Assembly: GCA_937995335.1 (NCBI GenBank)
Contig: CALKIH010000022.1
Location: forward strand, 62,001-126,000
Direction of reading: 5' to 3'
Source of the DNA: UBA2357 sp002344625
Lineage (GTDB): Bacteria; Pseudomonadota; Gammaproteobacteria; Burkholderiales; Rhodocyclaceae
Length of the DNA: 64,000 nucleotides
Shown: positions 10,395-20,068 of the stretch, piece after piece
Layout of the letters: each line of letters opens with the position of its first letter
How positions within the stretch are numbered: position 1 is the stretch's first letter
Translations under genes and position numbers: made by a program
The notes under the pieces: generated by a model
Databases searched by the model: none
Seen by the model: the letters and a program-made list of their open reading frames with translations, nothing else
What the model was told of the DNA's origin: nothing

Positions 10395-11414
10395 ATGCGC
10401 ACCGCAGTCGTGATGGCGCTCTTGTATGGCGGAGCGGCCCAGGCCATGGACGCCCTGCCGGCGCTGGGGGCCAGCGCCGCGTTGCTGTCGGTGTCGGGGA
10501 TCTCGTCCGGCGCCTACATGGCGGTGCAGATGCAGGTCGCGCACGCGTCGGCGGTGCGTGGCGCCGGCGTGATCGCGGGCGGGCCGTTCGAGTGCGCGGA
10601 CGGCACGGTTTCGCGCGCGCTGCGCAACTGCATGACGCCGGCCGCCGGCACGCCGCCGCCCGGGCCGGAGCGCACCGAATCGCGCGTGCGTGCCCGTGCG
10701 GCGGCCGGTCTGATCGATGCACCGGCGGCGCTCGGCGACGACAAGGTGTGGGTTTTTTCCGGTGCCAACGACCGTACCGTCGAACGCCCGGTCGTCGATG
10801 CGCTGGTTGCGTTCTACCGCCTGCACCTGCCCGAGACGGCCATCGCTTACGTCAAGCATCCCAGTGCCGGCCATGCGATGCCTTCGGTCGCCGATCCGGC
10901 GGCGAACCCATGCGAAACCTCCGATCCGCCATTCATCAACCTGTGCGAGGGTATCGACGGGCCGGGCGCGCTGTTGCGGCATCTGCTCGGCGACGCGGGC
11001 GGGCGTGCCGCGCCGCAGGGCAAGCTGCTCGCCTTCGATCAACGGCCGTTCACGAATGGGCGGCCGATCGAGATCAGCCTGGCCGACCAAGGACATGTCT
11101 ATGTGGCGCCGGGCTGCGAGGCGGGCGGGTGCCGGGTGCATGTCGCCTTTCATGGTTGCCGCCAGACCGAGGCCCAGCTCGGACGCCGGTTCATCGAAGG
11201 AGCGGGCTACAACGAATGGGCGGATGCCCATCGCCTGATCGTGCTTTATCCGCAGATCGCGCCGCGCAACGGCTTTGCGTGGGGTTCATGGCGCTGGGTG
11301 TTCAACCCGAAGGGCTGCTGGGACTGGTGGGGTTATACCGGGCCCGACTATGCCACCCGCGAAGGTGGTCAGGTCCGGGCGGTATGGGCGATGGTCGAGC
11401 AGTTGATGCGCTGA
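10395..11414 (+). CDS. Secreted short-chain PHA depolymerase-like esterase
   Basis: A 339-residue alpha/beta-hydrolase with a signal peptide at about residues 1-17 (cleavage near AQA). The lipase box SGISSGAYM gives the nucleophile Ser37 close to the mature N-terminus, VFSGANDRTV supplies a likely acid (Asp), and the C-terminal half has AFHGCRQ and a Trp-rich motif (GSWRWVFNPKGCWDWWGY). This resembles extracellular poly(3-hydroxybutyrate) depolymerases with the type 2 catalytic domain. No separate substrate-binding domain is visible, so soluble oligomers or another ester are possible. The frame is open further upstream, but the ATG at 10395 gives the signal peptide and has GGAGGG just ahead. 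It lies convergent with lpxH. Confidence 0.8.
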   Translation: MRTAVVMALLYGGAAQAMDALPALGASAALLSVSGISSGAYMAVQMQVAHASAVRGAGVIAGGPFECADGTVSRALRNCMTPAAGTPPPGPERTESRVRARAAAGLIDAPAALGDDKVWVFSGANDRTVERPVVDALVAFYRLHLPETAIAYVKHPSAGHAMPSVADPAANPCETSDPPFINLCEGIDGPGALLRHLLGDAGGRAAPQGKLLAFDQRPFTNGRPIEISLADQGHVYVAPGCEAGGCRVHVAFHGCRQTEAQLGRRFIEGAGYNEWADAHRLIVLYPQIAPRNGFAWGSWRWVFNPKGCWDWWGYTGPDYATREGGQVRAVWAMVEQLMR

Positions 11415-11438
11415 GGACGACGTGCGGCCCCGCCGTCG

Positions 11439-12185
11439 TTAAGTGGGGACGGATCGGGCCGGGCGATATCGGTGTGCCGAGAGCGCGCCACCGTCCCACG
11501 CGAGGTAGGGGGCGCTGTCGTCCCAGTCGGCCAGGACCCAGCGCTCGCTTTCCACGCCATCGACCAGGTGCAGGTGGCGAGCGGGGCGATGGGTGTGGCC
11601 GTGGATCAGCAGGGGATGGCCATGGGTGCGCAGCAGCGCTTCGACCGCCGCGCGATTGACATCCATGATGCCCGCGGATTTTTCCTGCTTGGCCATGGCG
11701 CTCTGTTTGCGCAGCGTGTCGATGAAGGCCTTGCGTTCGGTGAGCGGTCGCGCCAGGAAGCCCTGCAGCCACTGCGGATCGCGCACCTGACGGCGGTAGG
11801 CCTGGTAGGCGACGTCGTCGGTGCACAGCGCGTCGCCATGGCTCAACAGAACCCGTTGCCCATCCAGCGTGATCTCGCTCGGGTCCGCGAGGAGTTCGAA
11901 GCGCGCGCGGGCGGCAAATCCCGCTCCCACCAGGAAGTCGCGATTTCCGCCCATGAAGAAGACGTGCGTGCCCCGTTCGGCCAGGCCCGCGAGCGCCTCG
12001 CATACGCTCGCCGCCAGCGGCGCCTCGATGTCGTCGTCACCGGCCCAGTACTCGAGCAGGTCACCCAGGATGTAGAGGGCTTCGGCGCCCTGTGCCGGGC
12101 CGGCGATGAAAGCCATGAAGGCCCGGGTGGTTTCCGGCCGTTCCTCGCTCAGGTGGAGGTCGGAGATGAACAGGGTGCGCGCCAT
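11439..12185 (-). CDS. lpxH: UDP-2,3-diacylglucosamine diphosphatase
   Basis: A 248-residue calcineurin-like metallophosphoesterase that releases lipid X (2,3-diacylglucosamine 1-phosphate) from UDP-2,3-diacylglucosamine, the fourth step of lipid A synthesis. Metal ligands are visible in FISDLHLSEERP (Asp9, His11), LGDLLEYWAGDD, MGGNRDFLVG, LSHGDALCTDD and HGHTHRPA. The length is normal. It stands last in a minus-strand run ppiA, ppiB, lpxH that is divergent from cysS, a common Betaproteobacterial block. Confidence 0.95.
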   Translation of the reverse strand: MARTLFISDLHLSEERPETTRAFMAFIAGPAQGAEALYILGDLLEYWAGDDDIEAPLAASVCEALAGLAERGTHVFFMGGNRDFLVGAGFAARARFELLADPSEITLDGQRVLLSHGDALCTDDVAYQAYRRQVRDPQWLQGFLARPLTERKAFIDTLRKQSAMAKQEKSAGIMDVNRAAVEALLRTHGHPLLIHGHTHRPARHLHLVDGVESERWVLADWDDSAPYLAWDGGALSAHRYRPARSVPT

Positions 12186-12204
12186 GTTTTGCGGCCGGCC
12201 GGAA

Positions 12205-12699
12205 TCAGATCACTTCGGCGCGTTCGATCACGACATCTTCGGCCGGCACGTCCTGGTGAAAGCCCTTGGAGCCGGTCTTGACCGTGCGGATCTTGTTCAC
12301 CACGTCCGCGCCCTCGGTGACGCTGCCGAACACGCAGTAGCCCCAGCCTTGCGCGGTGGGCGCGCGGTGGTCGAGAAAGTCGTTGTCGGCGACGTTGATG
12401 AAGAACTGCGCGGTCGCCGAATGCGGGTCCTGGGTGCGCGCCATCGCGATCGTGCCGGTAGTGTTCTTCAGGCCGTTGTCGGCTTCGTTCTTGATCGGGC
12501 TCCGGGTGGGCTTCTGGGTCATGCCGGGCTCGAAACCGCCGCCCTGGATCATGAACCCGTCGATCACGCGATGGAACACGGTGTTGTCGTAGTGGCCCGC
12601 CTCGACGTAGGCGACGAAATTCTTGACGGTCTCGGGCGCGCGCTCGGTGTCGAGCTCGATGACGATTTCACCGTGGTTGGTATGCAGTTTGACAGCCAT
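12205..12699 (-). CDS. ppiB: Cytoplasmic peptidyl-prolyl isomerase (cyclophilin B type)
   Basis: A 164-residue cyclophilin without a signal peptide, so cytoplasmic. Catalytic and cyclophilin-core motifs are present: FHRVIDGFMIQGGGFE with the active-site Arg, AMARTQDPHSATAQFFINV, and WGYCVFGSVTEG. It catalyses cis-trans isomerisation of Xaa-Pro bonds during folding. It lies 19 bases upstream of lpxH and 87 bases downstream of a second, exported cyclophilin. The two share long stretches of identical residues and probably arose by tandem duplication. Confidence 0.95.
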   Translation of the reverse strand: MAVKLHTNHGEIVIELDTERAPETVKNFVAYVEAGHYDNTVFHRVIDGFMIQGGGFEPGMTQKPTRSPIKNEADNGLKNTTGTIAMARTQDPHSATAQFFINVADNDFLDHRAPTAQGWGYCVFGSVTEGADVVNKIRTVKTGSKGFHQDVPAEDVVIERAEVI

Positions 12700-12786
12700 G
12701 ATTGCGGTTCCTGTGGGATTGGGGGTGTGTCGCGCGTCCGGTCTTCGAGCGGCGATGCCGCGGGTCCGGTCGGTCGCGGGGTCGAT

Positions 12787-13353
12787 CTACCGGGTCTCGA
12801 CGATCTTCACCGATTCGATGACGACCGGCGTGACCGGAACGTTCTGGTAAGGGCCGGCGTTGGCGGTCGCGACCTTGGCGATCTTGTTCACCACATCCAT
12901 GCCTTCGGTGACCTTGCCGAACACCGCGTAACCCCAGCCCTGGGCGTTGGGTGCGCGATGGTCCAGGAACGCGTTGTCGGCCACGTTGATGAAGAACTGC
13001 GTGGTCGCGGAGTGCGGATCGTTGGTCCGTGCCATCGCAAGCGTGCCGATTTCGTTCTTGAGCCCGTTGTCGGCTTCGTTCTCGATCGGCTTGCCGGTGC
13101 TCTTCTGTTTCATCCCGGCGTCGAAGCCGCCGCCCTGGATCATGAAACCGTCGATGACGCGATGGAAGATCGTGCCTCCGTACTGACCCTGTTTGGCATA
13201 AGTCAGAAAATTCTCGACCGATTTGGGCGCCTTGTCCTCGTATAGTTCGGCAACGATCCTGCCGTGCGAGGTCTGGATCTCTACGGTCGGGTTGGCGGCG
13301 AAGGCACCTGCGCCGGTGAGGGCGAGCAGGGCGGTGGCAAGAGTTTTTCGCAT
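12787..13353 (-). CDS. ppiA: Periplasmic peptidyl-prolyl isomerase (cyclophilin A type)
   Basis: A 188-residue cyclophilin with a clear signal peptide (about residues 1-19, MRKTLATALLALTGAGAFAA), so exported to the periplasm. The catalytic core repeats that of its neighbour: FHRVIDGFMIQGGGFD, AMARTNDPHSATTQFFINV and WGYAVFGKVTEG. It faces cysS across a 272-base gap that should contain the promoters of both. Function inferred from family: folding of outer-membrane and periplasmic proteins. Confidence 0.94.
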   Translation of the reverse strand: MRKTLATALLALTGAGAFAANPTVEIQTSHGRIVAELYEDKAPKSVENFLTYAKQGQYGGTIFHRVIDGFMIQGGGFDAGMKQKSTGKPIENEADNGLKNEIGTLAMARTNDPHSATTQFFINVADNAFLDHRAPNAQGWGYAVFGKVTEGMDVVNKIAKVATANAGPYQNVPVTPVVIESVKIVETR

Positions 13354-13625
13354 CGGGAAGGTCCGGGTCGGTTGTGAGGGTCGTGGGGTTCGGTCATGCC
13401 TGGTGTGGTACGGTCAAGCTCAGGCAGGCGCGGATGCAAGGGCTTTGCGGTGGGCGGCGTGCCCGCCGGGTGCGGGTTTCGGTGTGCTATCATCGCTCGC
13501 CGTTCAATCGCAGCAGCTTGCCCGAGGCAGCGGTCCCGCAGTCTACCAACACGCCGGTGCCGGCACAACGACCGCGATCTCCTCGCACCGGGCCGTCGAT
13601 CCCAGGAACTGTCGAATCTCCGATC

Positions 13626-15008
13626 ATGCTCAACATCCACAACACTCTGACCCGACGCAAGGATGTCTTCACCCCGATTGAACCCGGCAAGGTGAGAATG
13701 TATGTATGTGGAATGACCGTGTACGACTTCTGCCACCTGGGTCATGCGCGCGTGATGGTGGTGTTCGACATGGTTGCGCGCTGGTTGCGGGCGAGTGGTT
13801 TCGACGTGACCTATGTCCGCAACATCACCGACATCGACGACAAGATCATCCGCCGGGCGCAGGAGAACGGCGAAACCATCCGCGCGCTCACCGATCGCTT
13901 CATCACCGCCATGCATGAAGACGCCGACGCGCTCGGCGTGCTGCGCCCGGACCACGAACCGCGCGCCACCGAGTATGTCGGCCGCATGCAGTCGATCATC
14001 GCGCGCCTGACCGAGAAGGGGCTGGCCTATGTGGCCGACAGCCGCGATGTGTGCTTTGCGGTGCGCAAGTTCGAGGGTTACGGCAAGCTGTCCGGCAAGT
14101 CGCTCGACGAACTGCGCGCCGGCGAACGGGTGGACATCGCCGAGGACAAGCGCGACCCGCTCGATTTCGTGTTGTGGAAGCGTGCCCGCGAAGACGAACC
14201 GGAGGAAGTCAAATGGGCATCGCCGTGGGGGGCGGGGCGGCCGGGCTGGCATATCGAATGCTCGGCAATGAGCTCCGATCTCCTCGGCGATCATTTCGAC
14301 ATCCATGGTGGTGGCCAGGATCTGCAATTCCCCCATCACGAAAACGAGATCGCGCAGTCCGAAGGCGCGCACGGGCACGCCTTCGTCAACTACTGGATGC
14401 ACAACGGTTTCGTGCGGGTGGACGACGAGAAGATGTCGAAGTCGCTCGGCAACTTCTTCACCATCCGCGATGTGCTCAAGGCGTTCGACCCCGAGGTGGT
14501 GCGCTTCTTCATCCTGCGGGCGCACTACCGCAGCGCGCTAAACTACTCGGATGCCCATCTCCAGGATGCCCGCAGCGCCCTGACCCGGCTCTACACCGCG
14601 CTGCGCGGCGCGCCGCCGGCCGCTGAGGTCGACTGGAACGAAGCCCACGCGCAGCGTTTCAAGGCGGCCATGGACGACGACTTCAACACGCCGGAGGCGG
14701 TCGCGGTCTTGTTCGAGCTGGCCAACCAGGTCAATCGTTCCGGATCGGTCGCGATGGCGGCCCAGTTGCGGGCGCTGGCCGGGGTGCTGGGACTGCTCGG
14801 GCGCGATGCGGATGCGTTCCTCAAGGCCGGTGTCGGCGTGGCCGATGCCGCACTCGATGCGGCCGCCATCGAGGCCCGCATCGCGGCGCGCGCCGCGGCC
14901 AAGAAGGCGCGCGATTTCGCGCTGGCGGATGGAATACGCGCCGAACTGCTGGTGGGCGGCGTGGTGCTGGAAGATTCACCGTCGGGCACCACCTGGCGCC
15001 GGGCCTGA
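13626..15008 (+). CDS. cysS: Cysteinyl-tRNA synthetase
   Basis: A 460-residue class I aminoacyl-tRNA synthetase. The HIGH-type signature is HLGH (residues 37-40), the zinc-binding Cys28 lies in YVCGMTVYD, and the KMSKS loop is at residues 269-273. Further family blocks are RNITDIDDKI and GGGQDLQFPHHENE. The frame is open back to 13374, but homology begins at MLNIHNTLTR, so the ATG at 13626 is used. Length and order fit the Betaproteobacterial CysS next to ppiA. Confidence 0.96.
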   Translation: MLNIHNTLTRRKDVFTPIEPGKVRMYVCGMTVYDFCHLGHARVMVVFDMVARWLRASGFDVTYVRNITDIDDKIIRRAQENGETIRALTDRFITAMHEDADALGVLRPDHEPRATEYVGRMQSIIARLTEKGLAYVADSRDVCFAVRKFEGYGKLSGKSLDELRAGERVDIAEDKRDPLDFVLWKRAREDEPEEVKWASPWGAGRPGWHIECSAMSSDLLGDHFDIHGGGQDLQFPHHENEIAQSEGAHGHAFVNYWMHNGFVRVDDEKMSKSLGNFFTIRDVLKAFDPEVVRFFILRAHYRSALNYSDAHLQDARSALTRLYTALRGAPPAAEVDWNEAHAQRFKAAMDDDFNTPEAVAVLFELANQVNRSGSVAMAAQLRALAGVLGLLGRDADAFLKAGVGVADAALDAAAIEARIAARAAAKKARDFALADGIRAELLVGGVVLEDSPSGTTWRRA

Positions 15009-15033
15009 CGCGACGCAACCTGGAGATTTCCGC

Positions 15034-16500
15034 ATGACCACCCCCCCCGAAAACGTCAGCATGGCATTGTTCTGCGACTTCGAGAACGTCGCGCTCGGCG
15101 TGCGCGACGCCAAATACGAGAAGTTCGACATCAAGCCGGTGCTCGAGCGCCTGCTGCTCAAGGGCAGCATCGTGGTCAAGAAAGCCTATTGCGACTGGGA
15201 TCGCTACAAGGGTTTCAAGGCCACGATGCATGAAGCCAATTTCGAGCTGATCGAGATCCCGCATGTGCGCCAGTCCGGCAAGAACTCGGCCGACATCCGG
15301 CTGGTGGTCGATGCGCTCGACCTGTGCTACACCAAGTCGCATGTCAATACCTTCGTCATCATCAGCGGCGATTCCGACTTTTCGCCGCTGGTCTCGAAGC
15401 TGCGCGAGAACGCGAAGCAGGTGATCGGGGTGGGGGTCAAGCAATCGACCTCGGACCTGCTGATCGCCAACTGCGACGAGTTCATCTTCTACGACGACCT
15501 GGTGCGCGAGGGGCAGCGCGCCGGCGCGAAACGCGATGCGCAGCCGCAGGCGCCGGCCAAGCGTTCGCCCGACGAAGAGAAGCGCCGCAAGGACGAGCTC
15601 GAGGCGCGCCGCAGCAAGGCGATCGGGATCGCGGTCGAGACTTTCGAGGCGCTGGTGTCCGAGCGCGGCGACAGCGGCAAGATCTGGGCCTCGATGCTCA
15701 AGGAGGCGATCAAGCGCCGCAAGCCCGACTTCAACGAGTCGTACTACGGATTTCGCGCCTTCGGCAACCTGCTCGAAGAGGCGCAGTCGCGCGGTCTGCT
15801 CGAATTCGGGCGCGACGAGAAGTCCGGCGCCTATGTCTATCGCAGCAATGCCCAGGCGCCCGAGGCGGGCGTGGTGGTGGGCGGTGCCGGCGAAAGCGCC
15901 CGTCGCGACGACCGGGCGGCGGTGAGCGACGCCGCGGAAGCGGTCGCGGCGCCCGCCAGTCCGGTCGAGGCCGTGCCGGCCGACAGCGCGCCGGCTGCGG
16001 ACGTGAACGATGCGCGGGTCGGCACGGGGCGGCCGCCGCGCGGCGGCCGCAAGTCCGCGCCCCGTGCGGCGCCTGCCGATTCGCCCGCGACCAGTGACAC
16101 CGCAAGCGCCACCGACGAGGGGGCGGACAGCGCGGCCGATGCGGCGGCGCGACCGGAGCCGGGCACCGGCGAGCAGGCATCCGCGCCGCCGGCCGCCGAA
16201 ACCTCGCAAGACGGGACGCCGGCTGGCGAGGTGGCGGAAGCGGCCGTTGCCAAGCCCGCCCGCGGCAAGCGTGGCACGGGCCAGGCACCGCGCGCGCCTG
16301 CCGACGGGGCGCGGGATGGCCGCCGACGAGGCGCCAAGGCCGCGCCGGCAGCGCCGGTGGAGAGTGTGGCGGTCGAGAGCGCCGGCGTCGCCGCAAGCGC
16401 GCCCGCGCCGGAGGAGAACGTGCAGGCGGCCGAGCGCAAACCGGCGGCCCGCAGCCGCCGCCCGCGCAAGGCCGCGGCGGCGACCGGGGAAGAGGGCTGA
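15034..16500 (+). CDS. NYN domain and OST-HTH/LOTUS domain protein
   Basis: A 488-residue protein in three parts. Residues 1-165 form a NYN (LabA/DUF88) PIN-like domain, with acidic metal-site motifs FCDFENV, ADIRLVVDALDL and ISGDSDFSPL. Residues about 195-280 match an OST-HTH/LOTUS domain, a small winged helix thought to bind RNA. The rest, about 285-488, is Ala/Pro/Glu-rich low-complexity sequence with basic patches (RGKRG, RRRGAK). NYN domains are predicted metal-dependent RNases, so RNA processing is likely but the substrate is unknown. It follows cysS by 25 bases with TGGAGA ahead of the ATG. The tail may be disordered and could act as an RNA-binding or scaffold region. Confidence 0.82.
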   Translation: MTTPPENVSMALFCDFENVALGVRDAKYEKFDIKPVLERLLLKGSIVVKKAYCDWDRYKGFKATMHEANFELIEIPHVRQSGKNSADIRLVVDALDLCYTKSHVNTFVIISGDSDFSPLVSKLRENAKQVIGVGVKQSTSDLLIANCDEFIFYDDLVREGQRAGAKRDAQPQAPAKRSPDEEKRRKDELEARRSKAIGIAVETFEALVSERGDSGKIWASMLKEAIKRRKPDFNESYYGFRAFGNLLEEAQSRGLLEFGRDEKSGAYVYRSNAQAPEAGVVVGGAGESARRDDRAAVSDAAEAVAAPASPVEAVPADSAPAADVNDARVGTGRPPRGGRKSAPRAAPADSPATSDTASATDEGADSAADAAARPEPGTGEQASAPPAAETSQDGTPAGEVAEAAVAKPARGKRGTGQAPRAPADGARDGRRRGAKAAPAAPVESVAVESAGVAASAPAPEENVQAAERKPAARSRRPRKAAAATGEEG

Positions 16501-16554
16501 GGTCGGCGGCTCGGGCGGCGGTCGGCTCGGGGCCGATCGCCCTGCGCTGTGCCG

Positions 16555-19500
16555 CTACTGCAGTTCCACCAGCAAATCCTTGGCCGCGACCTTGTCGCCC
16601 GGCTTCACGAACACCGCCTTGACCACCGCATCGCGCTCGGCGGTGAGGGCGGTTTCCATCTTCATCGCTTCGATCGACACCAGCGGGGTGCCGCGGGCGA
16701 TCTTCTGCCCGGCATGCACGGCCACCGTCACCACCGCGCCGGGCATCGGCGCGCCGACATGGTTGGGGTTGGCTTCGTCGACCGTGGGGTGGCTGCGGCC
16801 GCTGGCCGCCGCGCCTTCCTTGGGCACCCGCAGCAGCCGTGGCTGGCCATTGAGCTCGAAGAACACCTTGACCCGGCCTTCGTCGTCCGGCGTGTCGCTG
16901 CTCCCGGTCTGGCGCACGATCAGTGTCTTGCCGCGCGCGATCTCGACCCCGATCTCCTGGCGATCGGCGAGGCCGTAGAAGAACACCGGCGTCGGCAGCA
17001 GCGAGACGTCGCCGAAGCTGGCATGGTGGGCGGCGTAGTCCTTGAAGACCTTTGGGTACATCAGGTACGAGGCGAGATCGGTATCGGACACGTGCCGCCC
17101 GACCGCGGCTTCGGCTTCGCGGCGGCTCGCCTCGAGATCGACCGGCGGCAGGAAGTCGCCGGCCCGGCCTGCGAGCGGTGCCTGGCCTTTGAGCACCTTG
17201 CGAGCCAGTGCCTCCGGGAAGCCGTCCGGTGGGAATCCCAGTTCGCCCTTGAACAGCGAGATCACCGAGTCCGGAAAGCCGATTTCCCTGGCGGGGTCGG
17301 CGACCTCCGCGGGGGTGAGGTCGTTGGCGACCATGAACAGCGCCATGTCGCCGACCACCTTCGAGGTCGGGGTGACCTTGACGATGTCGCCGAACAGTTG
17401 GTTCACGTCCGCGTAGGCCTGCGCAACTTCCGGCCAGCGATGCTCCAGCCCCATTGCCCGCGCCTGCTCGCGCAGGTTGGTGTATTGCCCGCCCGGCATT
17501 TCGTGCTTGTACACATCGGATGTGCCCGCGCGGATGTCGGCTTCGAAGGGCGCATAGAAGCGCCGTACCCCCTCCCAGTAGTGCGAAAGCGACTGGGCCG
17601 CGTCCAGGTCGAGGCCGGGGTCGCGCGCCGCGCCGCCGAGCGCCGCCGCGATCGAGCCGAGATTGGGCTGGGACGTGAGGCCGCTCATCGAGTCGAGCGC
17701 GCCGTCGACCGCGTCGACGCCGGCCTCGATCGCGGCGAGCACGCTCGCGGCGGCGATGCCCGACGTGTCATGGGTGTGGAAATGAATCGGCAGACCGGTT
17801 TCCTGCTTGAGCACCCGCACGAGTTCGGCGGCGGCCCGCGGCTTGCACACGCCGGCCATGTCCTTGATGGCGAGGATGTGCGCGCCGGCGCGCTCGAGTT
17901 CCCGCGCGAGATCGACGTAGTACTTGAGCGCGTACTTGGGCCGGCCGGCGTCGAAGATGTCGCCGGTGTAGCAGATCGCGGCCTCGCACAGGGCGCCCGA
18001 CTCGTTCACTGCATCCATCGCCACGCGCATGTTGTTCACCCAGTTGAGTGAATCGAACACCCGGAACACGTCGATTCCCTCGTGCGCCGCCTGATGCACG
18101 AAATGGCGCACCACGTTGTCGGCATAGTTGGTGTAGCCCACCGCATTCGACGCGCGCAGCAGCATCTGGAACAGGATGTTGGGAATGCCGGCGCGCAGTT
18201 TCCGCAGCCGTTCCCACGGGTCTTCCTTGAGGAAGCGCAAGGCCACGTCGAAGGTCGCGCCGCCCCAGCATTCGAGCGAAAACAGCCCGGGCATCAAGCG
18301 TGCATAGTGCGGCGCGATCTCGAGCATGTCGTGGGTGCGCATGCGGGTCGCGAACAGCGACTGGTGCGCGTCGCGCAGGGTGGTGTCGGTGAGCAGCACT
18401 TTGTCCTGCGCCAGCATCCATGCCGCGAATGCCTGCGGGCCGAGGGCTTTCAGGCGGTCGCGCGAACCCGGTGGCGGCGGCACGCTCAGATCGGTCGGCG
18501 GTTTCACCGGGCGGGCCAGCGGCAGCATCGGCGCCTGGCGGCCCTTCATTTCGGGGTTGCCGTTGACGGCGACTTCACCCAGGAACTTCAGGATCTTGGT
18601 CGCCCGGTCCTGGCGCTTCTGAAACTTGAACAGATCCGGGGTAGTGTCGATGAAGCGGGTGGTGAAGTCGCCGGATGCGAAACGCGGATGGGTGATGACG
18701 TTTTCGAGAAACTGCAGGTTCGACGAGACCCCGCGAATGCGAAACTCGCGCAGGCCCCGGCCCATGCGCGAGATCGCCTCTTCGGCGCTGTGGCCCCAGG
18801 CGGTGACCTTGACCAGCAGCGAATCGTAGAACGGCGTGATCACCGCGCCGGTGTACGCGGTGCCGCCATCGAGGCGCAGCCCGAAGCCGGCGGCGCTGCG
18901 ATAGGCGGTGATGCGGCCGTAGTCGGGATTGAAGCCGTTTTCCGGATCTTCGGTCGTGATCCGGCACTGCAGGGCGTGGCCATTGAGCCGGATGCTGGCC
19001 TGTGCCGGCAGGAATGCGTCCGGATCGCCGATCCGCGCGCCCTCGGTGATGCGGATCTGGGCCTTGACCACGTCGACGCCGGTGACCTGTTCGGTAACCG
19101 TATGCTCGACCTGGATGCGGGGGTTGACTTCGATGAAATAGAACGCGCCGCTGTCGACGTCCATCAGGAATTCGACCGTGCCGGCATGGGTATAGCCGGC
19201 TGCCTTGCAGAGTTTCAGGGCGGCTTCGCACAGGGCCGTGCGCGCGGCGTCGCCGAGATAGGGCGCCGGCGCGCGCTCGACCACTTTCTGATTGCGCCGC
19301 TGCACCGAACAGTCGCGCTCGAACAGATGCACGAGCTGGCCGTGTCGGTCGCCGAGTACCTGCACTTCGACATGGCGGGCGTTGCGCACCAGTTTTTCCA
19401 GATACACCTCGTCGTTGCCGAAGGCCGCGAGCGACTCGCGGCGTGCGACCTCGATGGCATTGTCCAGTTCCGCGGCGTTTTCGACCACCCGCATACCGCG

Positions 19501-20004
19501 CCCGCCGCCGCCCCAGCTGGCCTTGAGCATCAACGGATATCCGACCGCGGCGGCCATCGCGTGGGCCGTGGCGCCGTCGCGTGGCAGGGCCTGGGTGGCG
19601 GGTACGACCGCCACGCCCGCGGTGCCGGCCAGTTCGCGCGCGGCCACCTTGTTGCCCAGGCGCCGCATCACGTCGGCCTGCGGGCCGATGAAGGCGATCC
19701 CGTGGTCTGAGCACGCCTGCGCGAAGTCCGGATTCTCGGACAGGAAGCCGTACCCCGGATGAATCGCGTCTACTTCGGCTTCCTTGGCGATGCGGATGAT
19801 GTCGTCGATGTCGAGGTAGGCCTGGATCGGCTTCTTGCCGGGGCCGACGAGATAGGACTCGTCGGCCTTGAAGCGGTGCAGCGCGAAGCGATCCTCGTTC
19901 GAGAAGATCGCCACGGTGCGGATGCCCAGTTCCGATGCGGCGCGAAAGACCCGGATCGCAATCTCGCTGCGGTTGGCAACCAGTATGCTGCGGATTCTTT
20001 TCAT
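16555..20004 (-). CDS. pyc: Pyruvate carboxylase (single chain)
   Basis: A 1149-residue biotin enzyme that carboxylates pyruvate to oxaloacetate, refilling the citric acid cycle. Domains in order: biotin carboxylase (about 1-455, with the ATP-grasp loop KASWGGGGRGM), carboxyltransferase (about 535-800, LLTDTTLRDAHQS and metal ligands in HFHTHDTSG), the conserved carboxylase region, and the biotinyl domain with acceptor Lys1115 in EAMKMETA. The frame extends 30 codons further up, but MKRIRSILVANRSEIA is the family N-terminus, so the start is at 20004. It stands alone on its strand, with no biotin ligase nearby. A long plus-strand open frame over it is a composition artefact. Confidence 0.97.
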   Translation of the reverse strand: MKRIRSILVANRSEIAIRVFRAASELGIRTVAIFSNEDRFALHRFKADESYLVGPGKKPIQAYLDIDDIIRIAKEAEVDAIHPGYGFLSENPDFAQACSDHGIAFIGPQADVMRRLGNKVAARELAGTAGVAVVPATQALPRDGATAHAMAAAVGYPLMLKASWGGGGRGMRVVENAAELDNAIEVARRESLAAFGNDEVYLEKLVRNARHVEVQVLGDRHGQLVHLFERDCSVQRRNQKVVERAPAPYLGDAARTALCEAALKLCKAAGYTHAGTVEFLMDVDSGAFYFIEVNPRIQVEHTVTEQVTGVDVVKAQIRITEGARIGDPDAFLPAQASIRLNGHALQCRITTEDPENGFNPDYGRITAYRSAAGFGLRLDGGTAYTGAVITPFYDSLLVKVTAWGHSAEEAISRMGRGLREFRIRGVSSNLQFLENVITHPRFASGDFTTRFIDTTPDLFKFQKRQDRATKILKFLGEVAVNGNPEMKGRQAPMLPLARPVKPPTDLSVPPPPGSRDRLKALGPQAFAAWMLAQDKVLLTDTTLRDAHQSLFATRMRTHDMLEIAPHYARLMPGLFSLECWGGATFDVALRFLKEDPWERLRKLRAGIPNILFQMLLRASNAVGYTNYADNVVRHFVHQAAHEGIDVFRVFDSLNWVNNMRVAMDAVNESGALCEAAICYTGDIFDAGRPKYALKYYVDLARELERAGAHILAIKDMAGVCKPRAAAELVRVLKQETGLPIHFHTHDTSGIAAASVLAAIEAGVDAVDGALDSMSGLTSQPNLGSIAAALGGAARDPGLDLDAAQSLSHYWEGVRRFYAPFEADIRAGTSDVYKHEMPGGQYTNLREQARAMGLEHRWPEVAQAYADVNQLFGDIVKVTPTSKVVGDMALFMVANDLTPAEVADPAREIGFPDSVISLFKGELGFPPDGFPEALARKVLKGQAPLAGRAGDFLPPVDLEASRREAEAAVGRHVSDTDLASYLMYPKVFKDYAAHHASFGDVSLLPTPVFFYGLADRQEIGVEIARGKTLIVRQTGSSDTPDDEGRVKVFFELNGQPRLLRVPKEGAAASGRSHPTVDEANPNHVGAPMPGAVVTVAVHAGQKIARGTPLVSIEAMKMETALTAERDAVVKAVFVKPGDKVAAKDLLVELQ

Positions 20005-20068
20005 CTTGTCGGTCCCCTGAGTGGTGCCTCGGTGGAGGCGGCCGGATTTTGAAGCAATAAGCAGGCCA

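Noticed and set aside
11417..11439. Hairpin between the convergent PHA depolymerase and lpxH genes
   Set aside because: The stem is only six bases with an 11-base loop and has no T-run on either strand.
18082..19710. Long plus-strand open frame over pyruvate carboxylase
   Set aside because: It covers the biotin carboxylase domain on the opposite strand and has no recognisable protein features.
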